DNA from: Mastacembelus armatus
Lineage: Eukaryota; Chordata; Actinopteri; Synbranchiformes; Mastacembelidae
DNA: 64,000 nucleotides
Assembly: GCF_900324485.2 (NCBI RefSeq)
Contig: NC_046649.1
Span: 20,207,665 to 20,271,664, forward strand
Direction of reading: 5' to 3'
Made by a program: the position numbers and the translations under genes. Each line of letters starts with the position of its first letter. The stretch's first letter is position 1. The notes below the pieces were generated by a model. The model saw nothing but the letters and a program-made list of their open reading frames with translations, made no database searches and had not been told where the DNA came from. This document shows, piece by piece, positions 13,265-25,744 of this stretch.

Positions 13265-15910
13265 CGTGCGCACATGCACGCACACACACACACGCAGAGT
13301 TCTTGCAGCCTTCAAATACAATCTTCCATTTGCGAATGAAAGCTGCTGTAGGAACCTTCTCTGTCATAGTTTGCTGACTATAGCTATAAAAACAGAGCAT
13401 CAATTCATCTGCCTGCAAAGCCTTTTGGGAGATTCTTGCCACTCTCTGAGTGCAAGGGCAAAGTGCACACAAGTAGGAGGTAGGATGACAAGCAGGTCGC
13501 CCATTCAGGGTTTTTTTCGAGACAAGTAAAATGACTGGTCAGGCTTTTCCAGGCACTGCTGCTGCCAGAGATGACAGATTTGTTTCTTCGCATTGAATTA
13601 TTCGTTGCCAGAAGGATAAAAGGAGAGAAAATTCAGGAAACAAACATTTCTCTGAAAGGAATTTCCAACCCTACCTAGAGTTAATACTGAGCCAACAGAT
13701 CAAACTGAATGCCTGGGTACCTTGTCTTTGCGTCTGTTGCGGTTGTGTTTACAGCGATGTTTGCGTGTGTTGTATTTGGCAAGTTGGTACTCGTTGAACT
13801 GCTTGAACTTGTCAGCCATTGCTTTCTTCAGGCACATGGGCAGGGAACGGCTGAAACACTGTCAACAGACCGTCAGTATTTATCCAGAGCCAATACATCA
13901 TCAATCCGTCACGCAACAGACGCTCACTAATACTTACTGTACTGTAGATTCTGACCACTTCCAGCCAATCCGAGGGCAGCTGTACAGCAGCACAGAAATA
14001 TCTGCGCACATGAGACTTGGTGGTGGGCTGATTGGCTGCCAAAGCCAATAAGAAGTTTGCTGTGATGCGGATGTTCAACTCCTGACGAGTATAAACTGCA
14101 ACCTGGGTGGGAAATACAGAACAAACACACTTCATGAGTCTAATGAAAATGAGTATATGCCTGAATCCTTCACGCTTGTATTGTGTCTTGATCTGAAAAG
14201 GGAAATGACATTTAACTCACAACAGCCACAATAGCCCAGGCCAGAAGCAGACAGCTGCACTAAACAAAAACCTCTCTACAACAATGGAGCCATAAATAAC
14301 CTTGAAAAACCTGCACAAGTCACCCTGGGACAACTTTGCTGTTTTAAAGGGAAAGGGTGGTCATATCACATATTAAAGTTGACTGTTTACTGCACTTTGT
14401 ACGAAAATAACTCATTAATAAAAACTATTCACTGCATTATTTTGTAAAGCATCCTCACATGACTTTTATTCCCTAAATCATTAGCAGTCTATATGGATTA
14501 CATTTTTGTAATCAATCCACCTATTTAACTATACATAATATTCCAAATCTGATCTGAAAAAAATATTCATATTTTCATCTCATTTTTGTGTTTTCCATTT
14601 TCTGGGCAGTTTTACTTGATTAGTTGATCATAATTAAATCCTTGTAGGTTAAAACCTCTTCAGCAACTACAGTCCAGTTTAGGATATAAATAATGTCTTC
14701 AGGCAAACACAGACCCATACACAAACATGCATACCCACCTTGAGGAGAAACTGTGGGTCACATTCAGAAATGTCCTTTGCCAAGTTTATGATTCTGGTCC
14801 AAATGCTGTTCTCTGAGTCCCAGTCCTTCTGGCCTGGAGCCGTATTCTTATTGACCAGGGAGCAGCACACTGCATTCAGCAGGAGATACTATAGCACAGA
14901 CAGAAAGACACAGAAGTTAAGGTCACTTTAGTTAATACACAGAATAAGCAATAAGGAACAAAATTTATAAAGAGTAATAGCCAAATTGAAAATTTAAAAA
15001 AAACACAAAAAACAGTTAAACAGTGTAAAATAGTTCTTCATACCTTTTTATTCTTAATCTCCTCTTCAATCTGTTCATTTTCTCTATCTAACTCAGCAAA
15101 TTCTTCTTGTCTGATGACCATAGTTTGTTCAAGTTCCTGGTTGACTAGCTCTGTTTCCAGGATAGGTAATTTCATAGGGGAGCAACCATCCTCTGCCTGC
15201 TCCTCCTTTTCAGACAGAACATCCTGTTCCTCAGAATGCTGCACATGCACAAAAAGTCAAATTAAAACAGTATTATTGTCAAATCTGAGGCATCAAAACA
15301 TTGATGTCAAATATGCAAAAGAGGAATGTATAAGCAACTGAGGTAAGACGAGGCAAATTATGAAAAAAAGCAAATGTAAATATTTAATGTACCACACTTG
15401 TTTCTTCAAAAGAGGACTGCATTACTTCAGTTATTTCCTCTCTATCTTCATCTCCTCCATCATCTCTTTTCTGTTCTCCACCCAGACCATGATGGAGTAA
15501 TGAAGGAGGATGAGCAAAGTGACTGAGCAGAGCATCACCAGTCAGGGATGTGGACAGCAGAGATTTATTGTCGACAGAGGGGATCAAGGGAAACGAGAAA
15601 CATGGTGAATGGCCAGTTAGAAACTTATTCTGGGTGCTGAGGAGTGAAGAATTGAGGGATGGCGATACGGAAGAGGTGGAGAGAAGAGAGGATGAGGTGG
15701 AGGACAGACTGGAAGGCTGAAGAGAAGAGCATGAGAAAGTTTGTGCTGTAACTGTTGTGCAGGGCTGGGGCTTCAGCATGGACGTTGGAGTTAAGAACTT
15801 ATTCTCCAGACATGGAGGAACATAGTTAGAAAACAAGCTTCTCCCACATGTGGCCTGCTGCTGATCTCCTTGGGTCATGTTTACCTGCTGCAACGTCAGC
15901 GACTTCATCG
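1..15910 (-). CDS. tep1: Telomerase protein component 1 (TEP1), 3' end cut by window edge
   Basis: TEP1 is a large RNA-binding protein of vault particles and telomerase RNP. The start ATG is at 15906-15908, in an exon whose acceptor lies at 15911, so a noncoding 5' exon must lie further upstream. Forty exons fit GT-AG: 15393-15910, 15044-15238, 14739-14888, 13938-14102, 13721-13850, 12866-12937, 12511-12635, 11902-12059, 11400-11509, 11166-11244, 10551-10743, 10045-10300, 9806-9958, 9451-9522, 8770-8891, 8528-8599, 8099-8242, 7416-7708, 6629-6750, 6367-6480, 6087-6204, 5763-5951, 5289-5476, 5049-5190, 4687-4866, 4467-4559, 4129-4281, 3781-3940, 3403-3536, 3233-3321, 2926-3041, 2715-2741, 2420-2630, 2184-2300, 1953-2077, 1722-1825, 1483-1638, 1074-1286, 773-829, 286-421. 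Domains in order: low-complexity N-terminus; TROVE RNA-binding module (RRYFCAAVQLPSDW; RAGKRMKL; SRQFPFRFL); DUF4062 (VFISSTFRDMHAERD, 7416-7708); NACHT ATPase with Walker A AGPGEGKT (5763-5951) and Walker B LVLLVDGVDLV (5049-5190); WD40 repeats from about 2300 leftward. Domain order and block identity match human TEP1. More WD40 repeats are expected beyond position 1. Individual exon ends are good to a few bases. Confidence 0.95.
13203..13294. repeat. Compound (GA)n(CA)n microsatellite in a tep1 intron
   Basis: An uninterrupted GA run passes directly into a CA run and then an imperfect CA/CG tail. It lies in the tep1 intron between the exons at 12866-12937 and 13721-13850. Flanking open frames come from the repeat and are not genes. 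Confidence 0.95.
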
Positions 15911-18080
15911 CTGTTTAAAAAAAAACAACAACACACACACACAAAAAAAAGTGTTAATCGATCAAAGGTCATTGTGAGATTGAGCCTCTCAACTGAATCA
16001 CACGCTACAATAGCTATTGAGATAAGCAGTTCACCAGCATTCCTTCCACTGTTTAAACAAGTACTGCAAACTTGTATCTAAGGGTGTGTTGCACCCTTGA
16101 AAGCATCTAAAAGACACAGCTCAGCAGATCTTTTCAGAGTTTAACTAAACACCAGACGCATCATTATGTATATGGTATATGCAAAGAAATAAATATAAAA
16201 TGAAAATCAGAAATTCTCTATACGGCAATACAGTTCAGTCAAATACTGGTCGAATGTGGGTAATGAAACATGAAGAACAGGCCTTGTTGACTTTTAGACT
16301 GAAAAGAAAAAGGAAAAAAAAGCAACCTGGAGATGTCATTTTGAGGAGAATTATAACTACCAGAGACAAAATATTTAATCAATCATAAAGAACCGAATCC
16401 TGACTCAATAACAAAAAAATAATTAACTGAAAGCCCCTTTTACTTGGTATCAAATAATCAATAACATATACACATACGCTACTACTGTGTGGAGCAAAAT
16501 CAGCCATTTAACTATGAAAATAAAAGTCATACCTCTACAATACTATAATGACAGCCCCCACATTGAACTACCATGGCTAAGATAACACTCAGCATGAGCC
16601 AGGGTGTTTTCTACAACCCTATTTCTTTCTAATGACTCAAGAGTTTGCATAGGTGTGGTGTTAGCTATGGAGCAAACCACACAGAAAACCCTCCACAACA
16701 CCCACAATTTAAACCCCACAGGTGAAACACTGATCGAACAAGTGTGTCCTGTGATGGATAGTAATCTCACCGTTTAATAAAGTGCAGTGTTACCATCTGT
16801 TTGTGAGTCCTTATGATCAAATTGTGTCTTAGTTTAAAGCAAACTTCCTCGTTCAGCAGCTGCTGGAGAGGTCGGCAGGATACAGCTCCCTGATTGGTCA
16901 GTTTTTGTCTATTATATACCGTATTAGTACGTTTAGAAGCGCCTATCCTCAAATGTAGGAGATTACTCAAAAACATGATTTTTGTTTTTTACCAGCATTC
17001 AGTAAAAAAAGCCACATTCAGTAATGTGTTAGTACTCCTCCCATAAATACGTAGTAAATAAATTGTGATAATAATAAACAAATATGACTAACAGTCACTA
17101 GAAGACTAGAAGAAACTGCAAATCACCAAAAAAGTGCAATAAACTATTATATTTTCTGAATTACAGAACGGTTTCAAAACTGAACACACCTGGATTTCTT
17201 TGCAGCAAAGTCACCATTGACATGATTACTGATGCTGATGACAGCAAGTCCACTGAGATGCTCTTGGGGCATGGTAGACCTCAAATTCGTTTTAATCAGC
17301 TTCAGCTTTGAAAAGCTTCTATCTGCAGCTGCCACAGTCACCGGGATCACACTTATCCTCAGTGCCACCCACATGTTTGTAAAGATTTTCATGCAGGTAT
17401 TGAAGAATCTCCATGGTGGTCATGTTGGTTGCTGGTAAGTTTGGGAAACTTCTCATTTCATCTCATTTTTATCCCATGGTCTGACCTCACTGTTACTTAA
17501 AGAAGTAATAAATAGTTAACTTGTGATTGTTACCTCTATATTGGTCTTTTTTTCTGCTCCTCTTCTTCCTGTCTAATTTTCTTGTTTCATTCATTTTTTA
17601 CACAGGATAGTTTTAAGTGAACATGAGCGGTAAAACTAATATGTGTAGTAACTGTGTGTGCCCTGTATTAATAAATGTATTATGGTAATGTATTATAATC
17701 ATGTCATGATCCAGAAAGGCTTTTAATCAGTCTAAAATCACGTTGTCAAATCAAATAAAACTATGCCCCCAGTCATTTTGGGCCCCAGGCAACCTATGCC
17801 AGGGGCCAGCCCTGTTCCCCCTTGCCCTGTCAGAGGCCCAGTGGCTTCTACTAAAGAAGTTTGATAACTTAGTCAAGAAAAACATGAGGCCAAATCAAAC
17901 ATCTACAGTAACGTTTTTCTAGAAAAGTTGACCGGTTGCCTTTTTTCTTCTTAGTATTCCCCTGAAAAATAAGTTTCAGTTTTTTTTAGGTTGCATCTAA
18001 CCTCAGAGGTAAGTTGTTATGTTTCCTGAATAGATAATTTTATTGTTTGAGAGTTGAATTATAACCTAAACTCAATAGGC
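15911..18080. other. Intergenic region between tep1 and the ZNRF-like gene
   Basis: Mostly AT-rich DNA. It should hold the noncoding first exon(s) of tep1, which I could not place. The only recognisable element is the hAT remnant listed separately. Short open frames at 16179-16388 and 16543-16976 show no motif and no splice context, and I do not call them genes. Confidence 0.6.
17174..17814 (-). mobile_element. Decayed hAT DNA transposon, C-terminal transposase fragment
   Basis: The minus-strand frame at 17174-17392 encodes the hAT dimerisation region (PVTVAAADRSFSKLKLIK, then LRSTMPQEHLSGLAVISI), as in ZMYM1/TTF-type hAT transposases of fish. About 420 bp upstream on the same strand, the sequence starting at 17814 reads CAGGGCTGGCCCCTGGCATA, which looks like a hAT terminal repeat, although I found no partner terminus on the left. 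The BED zinc finger and catalytic core are absent, so the copy is internally deleted and cannot move by itself. The left boundary is uncertain. Confidence 0.75.
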
Positions 18081-18084
18081 GAGA

Positions 18085-18408
18085 TGGTGACGTTACCGTA
18101 ACTGTGTCTGTAGGCTTCAAAAGAGGAAGCGAAAATGCTTCATTTCCGCTGCCGCAGCGAGAACGGGGACGATAGAAGACCGAGAAAATGTGGACAGAGA
18201 GGGCACATTAAGGCCGGACAAGGCGCGTTGAACTACAACTATCGTCTGCGTTGAGCCCGGTCGCCTGGCAGGTGTTATCATTCAAAGTTCCCAGCCGAAC
18301 ATTTGTCAACTTAAGGGTCGTTTCGAGGTGAACTCGGCCCCTTGTTCTCTGGTGGTTCGCCTTGAGGAAGCAGCAGCTCGGTCAGCCAGCTGAATTAGCC
18401 CGTTAGAG
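18085..18408 (+). promoter_or_regulatory. CpG-rich promoter and 5' UTR of the ZNRF-like gene
   Basis: CpG density rises sharply from about 18085 and stays high through the first coding exon to about 18935, while the flanks are AT-rich. This is the usual pattern of a broadly expressed vertebrate promoter. No TATA box is obvious and the start site cannot be fixed from sequence. The same island could drive the 5' exon of tep1 on the other strand, which is inference. Confidence 0.6.
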
Positions 18409-21400
18409 ATGGGGACGAGAGCCAGCCGCCTGCAGGAAGACCCGGTTGCCTCTCCTTTTGGAAAAGACGGCACAAAGCGGGATTCCTACCGGCGGCCCCG
18501 CTGCACCAGGCCCACCAGCCTCGTGGTCGATTTCTCGGGAAGCTTCGAGGACACGGAGGCCAACCGGAGCCGATCGGAGGAGGGCAGCGACTCGGACCTG
18601 GGGCAGCACGGGGCGAGCGCCGACGGAAGCCCCGCTGATCACCACAGCATCCCCTCGAGCATTAGCCAAGCGTCACCGGCGGACGACAACAACAGCGAGG
18701 GGAAACCCGAGGAAGACGGGAACTTAAGCCCAGAGGCTGCCGCCGATCCGGAGCATCAGCCCGGACAGGACACAGGCCGCACGCCCCACCGCACTTTTTC
18801 TGAGCGACTGCCCGGGAATCGGCACTCTTCCGCCCGCAACGTCGGTGCAAGGTCCGCCCGGGTTCGGAGCACACACCAGCGGCCAGTGTCCGAGGCTTGG
18901 ATCGGCCTGTACCGTGTGAACAACCGCCACAGCAGTAAGTGAACATAATGATAATGATGATAGTGATTTTCCTTTTGGAGAACAGCTCATAAATAGGAAT
19001 ATGCTTCATTTTTTTAATTCAAAAGGTACCAGGGATTCATGGCAATATGGGCAAAATGAAATTACGCAATACACCATCGCAATGGCATGAAATTTAGGGT
19101 ATGACTGTTTCTGCTTTCATAAGGAAACCAATATTTAACTGGAGAGAGAAAAATGTTAGTAATAGCGAGATGTGTTGGCCAAGTGGTAGGTAGGTAAGTA
19201 GGGGTATTTCCTGCCAACTTTACTAAGCAATGACAGTAAAATAAAGAAATAATAAGAAGAAGAATTCAGTTCAGAGTAGCTTATAAAGTGCAAAAAGACC
19301 AGAAGCCATTAGGTCTCTTATTTTGAAATTTCTTTCAAAAAAAAAAAAAGTCCAATGAGAAGTGAAAATGGATTATTTCTGGACTTTACATTCCTGAACA
19401 GATCATCTCTTTTCTCGTGCTTGCCTGCTGACTACAATCGTCAGAGACTCTATTGTACGGGGCAGAGCTGTGGCGTAAAACTGAAAGCGATGACATACAA
19501 GCGTTCGTGCCCCCCAGGCCTGTACACAGCGGTTGTGAGTGGTCAGTTGACAACAAGTTGCAAGTTGACAACAGTTCAGCAACCAACAGTTTGTTTTTTT
19601 TTTTTTGTTCAAGTGCAATGAAGTAGGAAGATGAGTTTGCAGAGGAAGTGAAAGTGCATACTTGGTCGGCAACAGATACACAAAGACGTGACATTTCAAA
19701 CCAAAACACAACACATGTGGTGAGTTTCTCAGGCCAGCCCTCTAGCAAGTGTAGGGAACTGGGTCACAACTTCACATGCCTGCTCACTGCTGGCAGCAGC
19801 TCATAGATGGAGGAGGAGGAGAATGTGGAGCAGCAAGGCAGCGTTTCTGCCAGTCTGTCCCATCCACAGATGGCTCAGGCACTGTTTTGCATGATGGCTG
19901 CAGTCAAAGAAAGCTTCTGCTATTTTAGTATAATTACACTTGTGATAACATCATTCACACTATTTCAAGGATGACAATACAGCCTTCACACTGGCTGACT
20001 GTGGTTCAGTGGGTTCTTTGGCTTGCCAAGTCATCCTGTGTAATCTACATGTCCTAACACAGCACTTGGCTCAGCGTGATGCGCAGATCATCTGTCTTTT
20101 ATATCTCTGACACGTTAACTTCTGCTCTGTGCAGATATCCGCTGTCCCTTCTGCTCGAAGCCTTTCCCTGGGGGTCGGATTGAGGATCACCTGCTGAGCT
20201 GCCTCACGTCTCCTCCCCTGCCTTACAACAGTAAGTATCCCATCGCAGAAATGCTTCAACGGCCATGTTGTGAAAATGCTGGGAACGCTTATGTGCTGCT
20301 CGGTGTTTGTGTTTACAGCGGACGTGCTCAGTAAAGACAGCGGAGAGTGCTCCATCTGTTTGGAGGATCTGGTTCAGGGAGAGACCATTGCCAGGCTGGC
20401 TTGCCTCTGTGTCTACCATAAGAGGTAACAAAGATAACACCGTTCAGAGGAGGGTTTTAAAAGGCAAATTTAGTGCAGTTGGGATTAAAAGCAGTCCAAC
20501 ATGTATTTGGCTGCTTCTGTCATCACAGACGTGGTGACAGATCTACAACTCGTTTAGCAACAAGTTTCGTGAGCAAAATGACCACAAAGTTGTTAAAGAA
20601 CCACCAGAGTTTATGCATGTTTTAACCCATCTACTATATATGCAAAATGCATCCTCATTTTTAAAGTATGCTGTAAAGTTCAACGCTTTTTTCCTTGTAA
20701 TTGCCGAACTTGCTGAGACCTGAAATTTGCCACGATTAGGTAATCATCCTAGTTAGGATCCAGCAGCTTTTTTTTTTTTGCAATGTCATTATGTGTTCAA
20801 GTCAATCAAGCAGTTGTGTACATGAATATCTATTTAAAATCCACACTTGATTTCCACACAATAATATGAACTGGACAAAGACGGTCAGATGGATAAACTG
20901 CAGAAAGTTGAAACTGAGGATTCAGACTAAGCTGCATCTAAAATTTGTCTCTGATAAAGCAACGATTCAACATGTCTGTCGTTAATTTCAGTCAGTTTTG
21001 TGCCAGTTCACAGGTGTGGCTGTTGCACCGTGTAACTGGCAAGTTCATCCACCCAGTGGAGCAACTGGGATTTGATAAAAAGCCTAGAATTTAGAGCCAA
21101 AACAATGACGGAGATGAAAAAAGTTATTCTTTTAAAAACAAAATTCATGTGAGTTTAGAACCATGAAACATTTCCTAAAGCTCAATGTATCAACTAGTAA
21201 ATGATTGTCGTTTATGCATGAAATATAGAAATAGTTGCAGACTGTTACTCTGTTCATTGATTAGTTGAGATTGGACTATTGATATTAGCCTATCATTCTG
21301 CTCTCACATCTTATCTCTGGTCCTTTTGCATTTAATGAGTCAGCGAGCCCCAAAACCTACTCACACCCTGCTACAGTGATAACGTTTAGTCTGGTTTCAC

Positions 21401-21599
21401 GCTGTCACTAAGTGGATTAAGTGTTGTAGGAGTCACTCCTATCAAAACTCAGTATCAAGGTTTTGACACATTAACATGAGTTAATCAAGATGTAACATGT
21501 TGGTGTCCCCTGCCCCCCGTATCTGCTCTTTCTTCCTGCAGCTGCATTGATTCCTGGTCCAAGGTGAAGCCCTGCTGCCCTGAACATCCCTTCAACTGA
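18409..21599 (+). CDS. ZNRF-family RING E3 ubiquitin ligase (ZNRF1/2-like)
   Basis: Four exons (18409-18934, 20135-20230, 20319-20424, 21542-21599) join in phase to 262 codons including stop. The start MGTRAS fits the N-myristoylation pattern (Gly2, Ser6) known for ZNRF1 and ZNRF2, which act on endosomal and plasma membranes. Residues from about 20 to 175 are hydrophilic and probably disordered. The C-terminus carries the family pair: a C2HC-like zinc finger (CPFC then H and C in IEDHLLSC) and a RING (CSICLEDL, CLCVYHKSCIDSW, CCPEHP), joined by the conserved linker NTDVLSKDSGEC. The final metal ligand is His in CPEH, as in ZNRF1/2. The zinc-binding half resembles ZNRF1/2 closely, but the N-terminal half does not, and human ZNRF1/2 end FEVNRSCPEHPxD where this has SKVKPCCPEHPFN. 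It is therefore a divergent paralogue. Substrates are unknown. Confidence 0.9.
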
Positions 21600-23776
21600 C
21601 TCACGGGTCACATGTATTCTGCACAGTGACCAACCTGACTCAGGTGTGTGTGTGTGTGTAAGGCTTACAGTTTGACTGGGACACACTCAGCAGTGTCCAT
21701 GTGTTTGTGATAAAAGCCTGTGACATAATAAACCAGAACATACCAAAGTAGCTTATTGCCAATAGTCTCCCAGTGATTAATTCATCGAGCCACAAGGATA
21801 GTTGGAATTATCAAACTACAGCATATAAAAAGTGGGTCGACTAAAGAGTGTTGCATGTATGTTACCATAAATATTAAATGTGGTTATTCTTGCCAGTAGT
21901 ACTGCATATTAACACTGTGGACTAGGGTTGGGTAATATATTGTTGGCTTTCAAGAGAATCCTGTCAGGATGATGCTAAGATACTTTTTGTCTAATAACAT
22001 TTCTTCTCCTCTCTCACAGGAGACTACACTGAATCCCACTAAACTCCGAATAAAAATGTGTAATTGAACAAACAAAAGCCCACTGTCTCTCTCAGATGCA
22101 AACCTGTATTTGAGTGGAGAACGGATAATCCAAAGAGGAAGCTACAGTTAGCAACACTGGGCACACTTCATTTGGATCAGTCCATTTGGTCTTGGTCTCC
22201 AACAAAAAATGCAAAATAAAAATCATTCTACATCTGAACTGTGGTAAGGAGCCTTGTTGGAACAGAAGCGGACTTGGCGTGAATCCGCAGAACATTTAAA
22301 AAAAAAAGTCAAATAATTATCATCCCGGAACTCTGGACCTTGTCCCAGAGACCTTGGACTTGGGGAATAACACAAAAAAAGTTTTAACTGTGACTTTTGA
22401 TCCTGTCCTGTGTATTTTTCTCCCTCGCAATGAGATTGGTCATTTCATCAAGTATTTTGCAGAAAGAGTATTGTTCCATGTCACACGGTGGATGAATGTT
22501 TTCTTTCCTCGGCTCAACCCAAATGAACCAACCTCACACTGAAAGCGTGAACTTGTTACATGGCTTTATTTTGACCTAGCTGGAGGTTGAGGGCTTGTTT
22601 TTGGTGAATGGGGACTGCCGTTATTAGGTGTTTTCTATTGCCTGTAAACATTTCAGGGGGAAGTTTGGGGGCTAATTTTTTTCAGAGTAGGTCATCTTCT
22701 TGTAGGTGGTTGGTTAGCGCCGAGTTTAATGTGCTGCTACTTGGTGAGTGTTTAGGAAGGTTGTAGGTGTTTCATAGGGGCCATGGTAGCGCTGCACAAA
22801 TTTCAGCACTTTTGTCCCTGAAGATTGGTCTGGGATAAAGTTGTGTGAGTGCGAGTGTGTATGTGAGTTTTGTAAGTGTAGTCACGCTGGCAAACATCCC
22901 GTCACATGTGGCATTGGTACGCAACATGGCGGCTCACGTGGTCCTGTCGGTTGAATGCGGTTTGGGTCTGTGGTCCCTCTCGCTGCTGTCCAACTCTCTG
23001 GGGTGTAGTCTGAATTTTGGACCAGACCCTGAGCAATAGTTTCACCATCTGGTTACATGAATGCCGGATTGGGGAGGGATATAGGGACTGACGGTTTTGA
23101 GGGATGTATTTTTGGGACATGTTTACACCATAAGGCATCTGCCTCTCTCTCCAACACTGGAGGCTATGGACAGCTGATGGGTAATTATTGAATAACTAGC
23201 CCCTCACCCTTTCTCCCCTTTTTTTTAGGATTTTATCACATTATGTTTATGATTACTGCTAAATGTATTAAAAGCTTTCCTTTGCCTTTTTTGTGTGTTG
23301 ATTGCCTGGTGAAGGGTTATTGTGCAAGCGGGTATTTGTAGTGTTTTTAGGACTGAATTGACACAGGTTGTGTGCAGCACAGGGAAAACTGGGAAAGAAC
23401 AAAAACACAAATTGCTTTTGCTGCCTGCTCAGAAGGCGAGACAGTTCCATGTGTTTGAGTCTCTTTCCTACTGTGGTATGGATCAGTGTAGAAGTCAGGC
23501 TGGTGCACAGGTTTCCTGCTGGCTGGTTTGTTCAGCCCAGCCTGTTTTTTTCTTTTCTGATCCTTGGTGTTCTACAGTCTGAGGTGCTACGATTCATCCT
23601 GCCACTAGAGGGCAGCCATGTGCATGTTTTGTTTTTTTTTTGTATTAGAGAATAGAAAAATTATGCCAAATGTCTGCCTGTGCATTGGAGGCATTATGTG
23701 AGAGAGTGGAAGACAAGCTGCATTGATGATTAGATGTTACACTTGTGGTTAAGTTATGATATTGTGTATTTTGGCT

Positions 23777-23795
23777 GGGAGGGGTCGGGGTAGGG
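23777..23795 (+). promoter_or_regulatory. G-quadruplex-capable tract in a 3' UTR
   Basis: Four G-runs of three or more separated by 1-2 bases (GGGAGGGGTCGGGGTAGGG) on the transcribed sense strand match the classical intramolecular quadruplex pattern. The tract lies about 500 bp before the distal poly(A) signal, where it could affect RNA stability or 3'-end choice. The pattern is seen; the function is inferred. Confidence 0.5.
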
Positions 23796-24295
23796 TGGAG
23801 TATTTGGGCAGGGGTTAGTCATGGTGGTTTGGTTGTCAATTTAAAAACTAAGACAATCTAAACCCCACGTTACTCTCACTTACTTTCTTGCCCCCTCTGA
23901 GCTGTGTGGTGCAATACCTCAGTTTTTACCAATGCTAACTAAAAGCTCTGTGTGTAAACTAGCTCCTCTACAACCACGAGTGGTATTTTGTGTAAATGTC
24001 TCTTGATCTTTGGTTTTGAATCGCAGGCCACGGATCCCCTGTGTGCCCTGTGCTTTGGGACCTATGTATTAGACAAGAACGTTTTTCAGAGTCACCACAG
24101 CAGTATCTGCAACCCCAAGATATGGACAATCTGCCTTTACTCTGGTATAAAAAATAAATTGAATTTTATTTATTAAATTGTAAATATGTAATGCAGTTTA
24201 AGAAAATGGCTTGGTCTCTTTGTCTGTTCAATATACTGTTTCTAAGCTCTGATCTTTTGTATGTCCCAGAAATTGTTTTTATATGTATTTTTTAC

Positions 24296-24301
24296 AATAA
24301 A
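24296..24301 (+). terminator. Distal poly(A) signal of the ZNRF-like gene
   Basis: Canonical AATAAA followed within 30 bases by a GT-rich element. Cleavage is expected near 24315-24330. Confidence 0.7.
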
Positions 24302-24894
24302 TATGTGTGAGATGATTTGTCTGTTTGTGTGTTTTAAAGTGTCAGAGATGCAGTGTGTGATTGCTGGTGCAAACCTAAGGCAGGACACACTGTCTCGAGG
24401 AGCCTGGTGTCAAATAGCACATTTAAATTAAACTTAATATTACAACTGCTGTCATTTTTAGCCATAAACAAACAGAAATCAACCTCATTTTCTCTATTTT
24501 GTCATTTTTTTCAACATATTTACCAATATGCCCTTTTGTATTTATTCTCTTTTGAATTCACATGAATGTCAAATTTCAGTAAGTTATGTTAGTTTACAAG
24601 TTTAGTGGTTAGTTTATCATATGAAAAACACTGTTTTTTACATGTTGCACATCTCATACCCTAATCATGTAATCTGCCACTTAGTTTCTCTTCCTGTGGG
24701 TGAGCAAAGACTAAGATGTGATGGGAAATGGTTCAGTTGTCTGGAAACAGGATGTACATCTAACTACTACAAGTTCTGCCTGACCACACAATGTTCAGGT
24801 CACACATTTACAGGCACAAATTAGTCCTCAGTAGCTCAACTGATGATTTTGTACCGAGCTGGTAAATATGACCAGTGTGAAATACACTGTCAGG

Positions 24895-25030
24895 CAGTGG
24901 TGGAAGAAGTACAAAGTAAGAGTAGAAATGCCCTTGTGTTAAAATCCTCCACACAAAATTACAAAAATATCAGCAACAAAATATAACTGAAGTAGTAAAA
25001 GTACTGTGTGAAGAATGGCACATTTCACAT
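24895..25030 (+). repeat. Terminal part of a teleost hAT-like non-autonomous repeat
   Basis: The segment starts CAGTGGTGGAAGAAGTAC and continues with spaced AAGTA motifs (GTAAAAGTACTGTG). This is the hallmark of a very common teleost interspersed repeat with a CAGTGGTGGAA terminus. A second copy in the opposite orientation is at 37632-37877. The right edge is uncertain. It has no coding capacity. Confidence 0.6.
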
Positions 25031-25744
25031 TAATGGTTAATTAATTAAGGTGATATTTGTTAATACATTATTGTGTTCATCAATTTAATGTCGCAGCTTT
25101 TAAAGGTGGACTACCTTATATACCTAGTATCTCATATGTACTGTGTGTTTGTATATAGACTTTCAGATTTTGTCATGGACATGTTGAACAGACATGGGGA
25201 CCCTGGAAGTCCTTGTACCCCACTTTGACAACATTGAACGCAGTGTGAAGTAATGATGGCGTTTCCAATTTCCACACTGTTAGTTTGAACACAAAGGGAT
25301 TTTTTTTCATCACATTAACCTCACAGGAAGTGAAATGTTGAACCACAGACTGGTAGAATAAATAACACCTATCACCACAGAAGTGCTTGTTGTGTAGCCT
25401 CGGGACTGCTGTTCTCTGACAAGTGTAATCCAGCACAAAAGGTAAGCTCATTCTCTTCAATTTCTGATGCAGTACTAAACTATCATACTGCTTATGTTTA
25501 TTCTGCCCAAGTTTTATTTACTGCCACTGCAATCTCTACTCCAATCACAAAAATACAGATTTTACCATTTTCCGCTAGTATATTACTAACAGAATTTGGT
25601 CACACATATGTTGTAGTTTTGGGGGTTATTTGTGGAGGATTTGAGATGTCCGGCAGCACAAATCTCGGTGATGGAGACCTTGAACCATCAAAAATAAAAC
25701 ACACATTTCACTGCTAAACATTGCCATGGGTACATCAGATTTCT

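Larger units (their letters stand above)
21600..24330 (+). other. Long 3' UTR of the ZNRF-like gene
   Basis: No coding exon with splice support is seen after the stop at 21599. AATAAA occurs at 21727-21732 (proximal) and 24296-24301 (distal). The distal one is followed by a TG-rich stretch typical of a cleavage-site downstream element, suggesting a 3' UTR of up to 2.7 kb. Open frames here, including a cysteine-containing one at 23988-24176, lack starts or splice context and look fortuitous. Confidence 0.6.

Noticed and set aside
13161-13472. Open frame with AFIRKWKIVFEGCKN on the minus strand, possible extra tep1 exon
   Set aside because: Flanking tep1 exons already join in the expected order with human TEP1, and the frame is mostly microsatellite-derived.
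23988-24176. Cysteine-rich 62-residue frame near the end of the ZNRF-like 3' UTR
   Set aside because: Looks zinc-finger-like by eye but lacks spacing typical of any family and has no splice or start context; it precedes the distal poly(A) signal.
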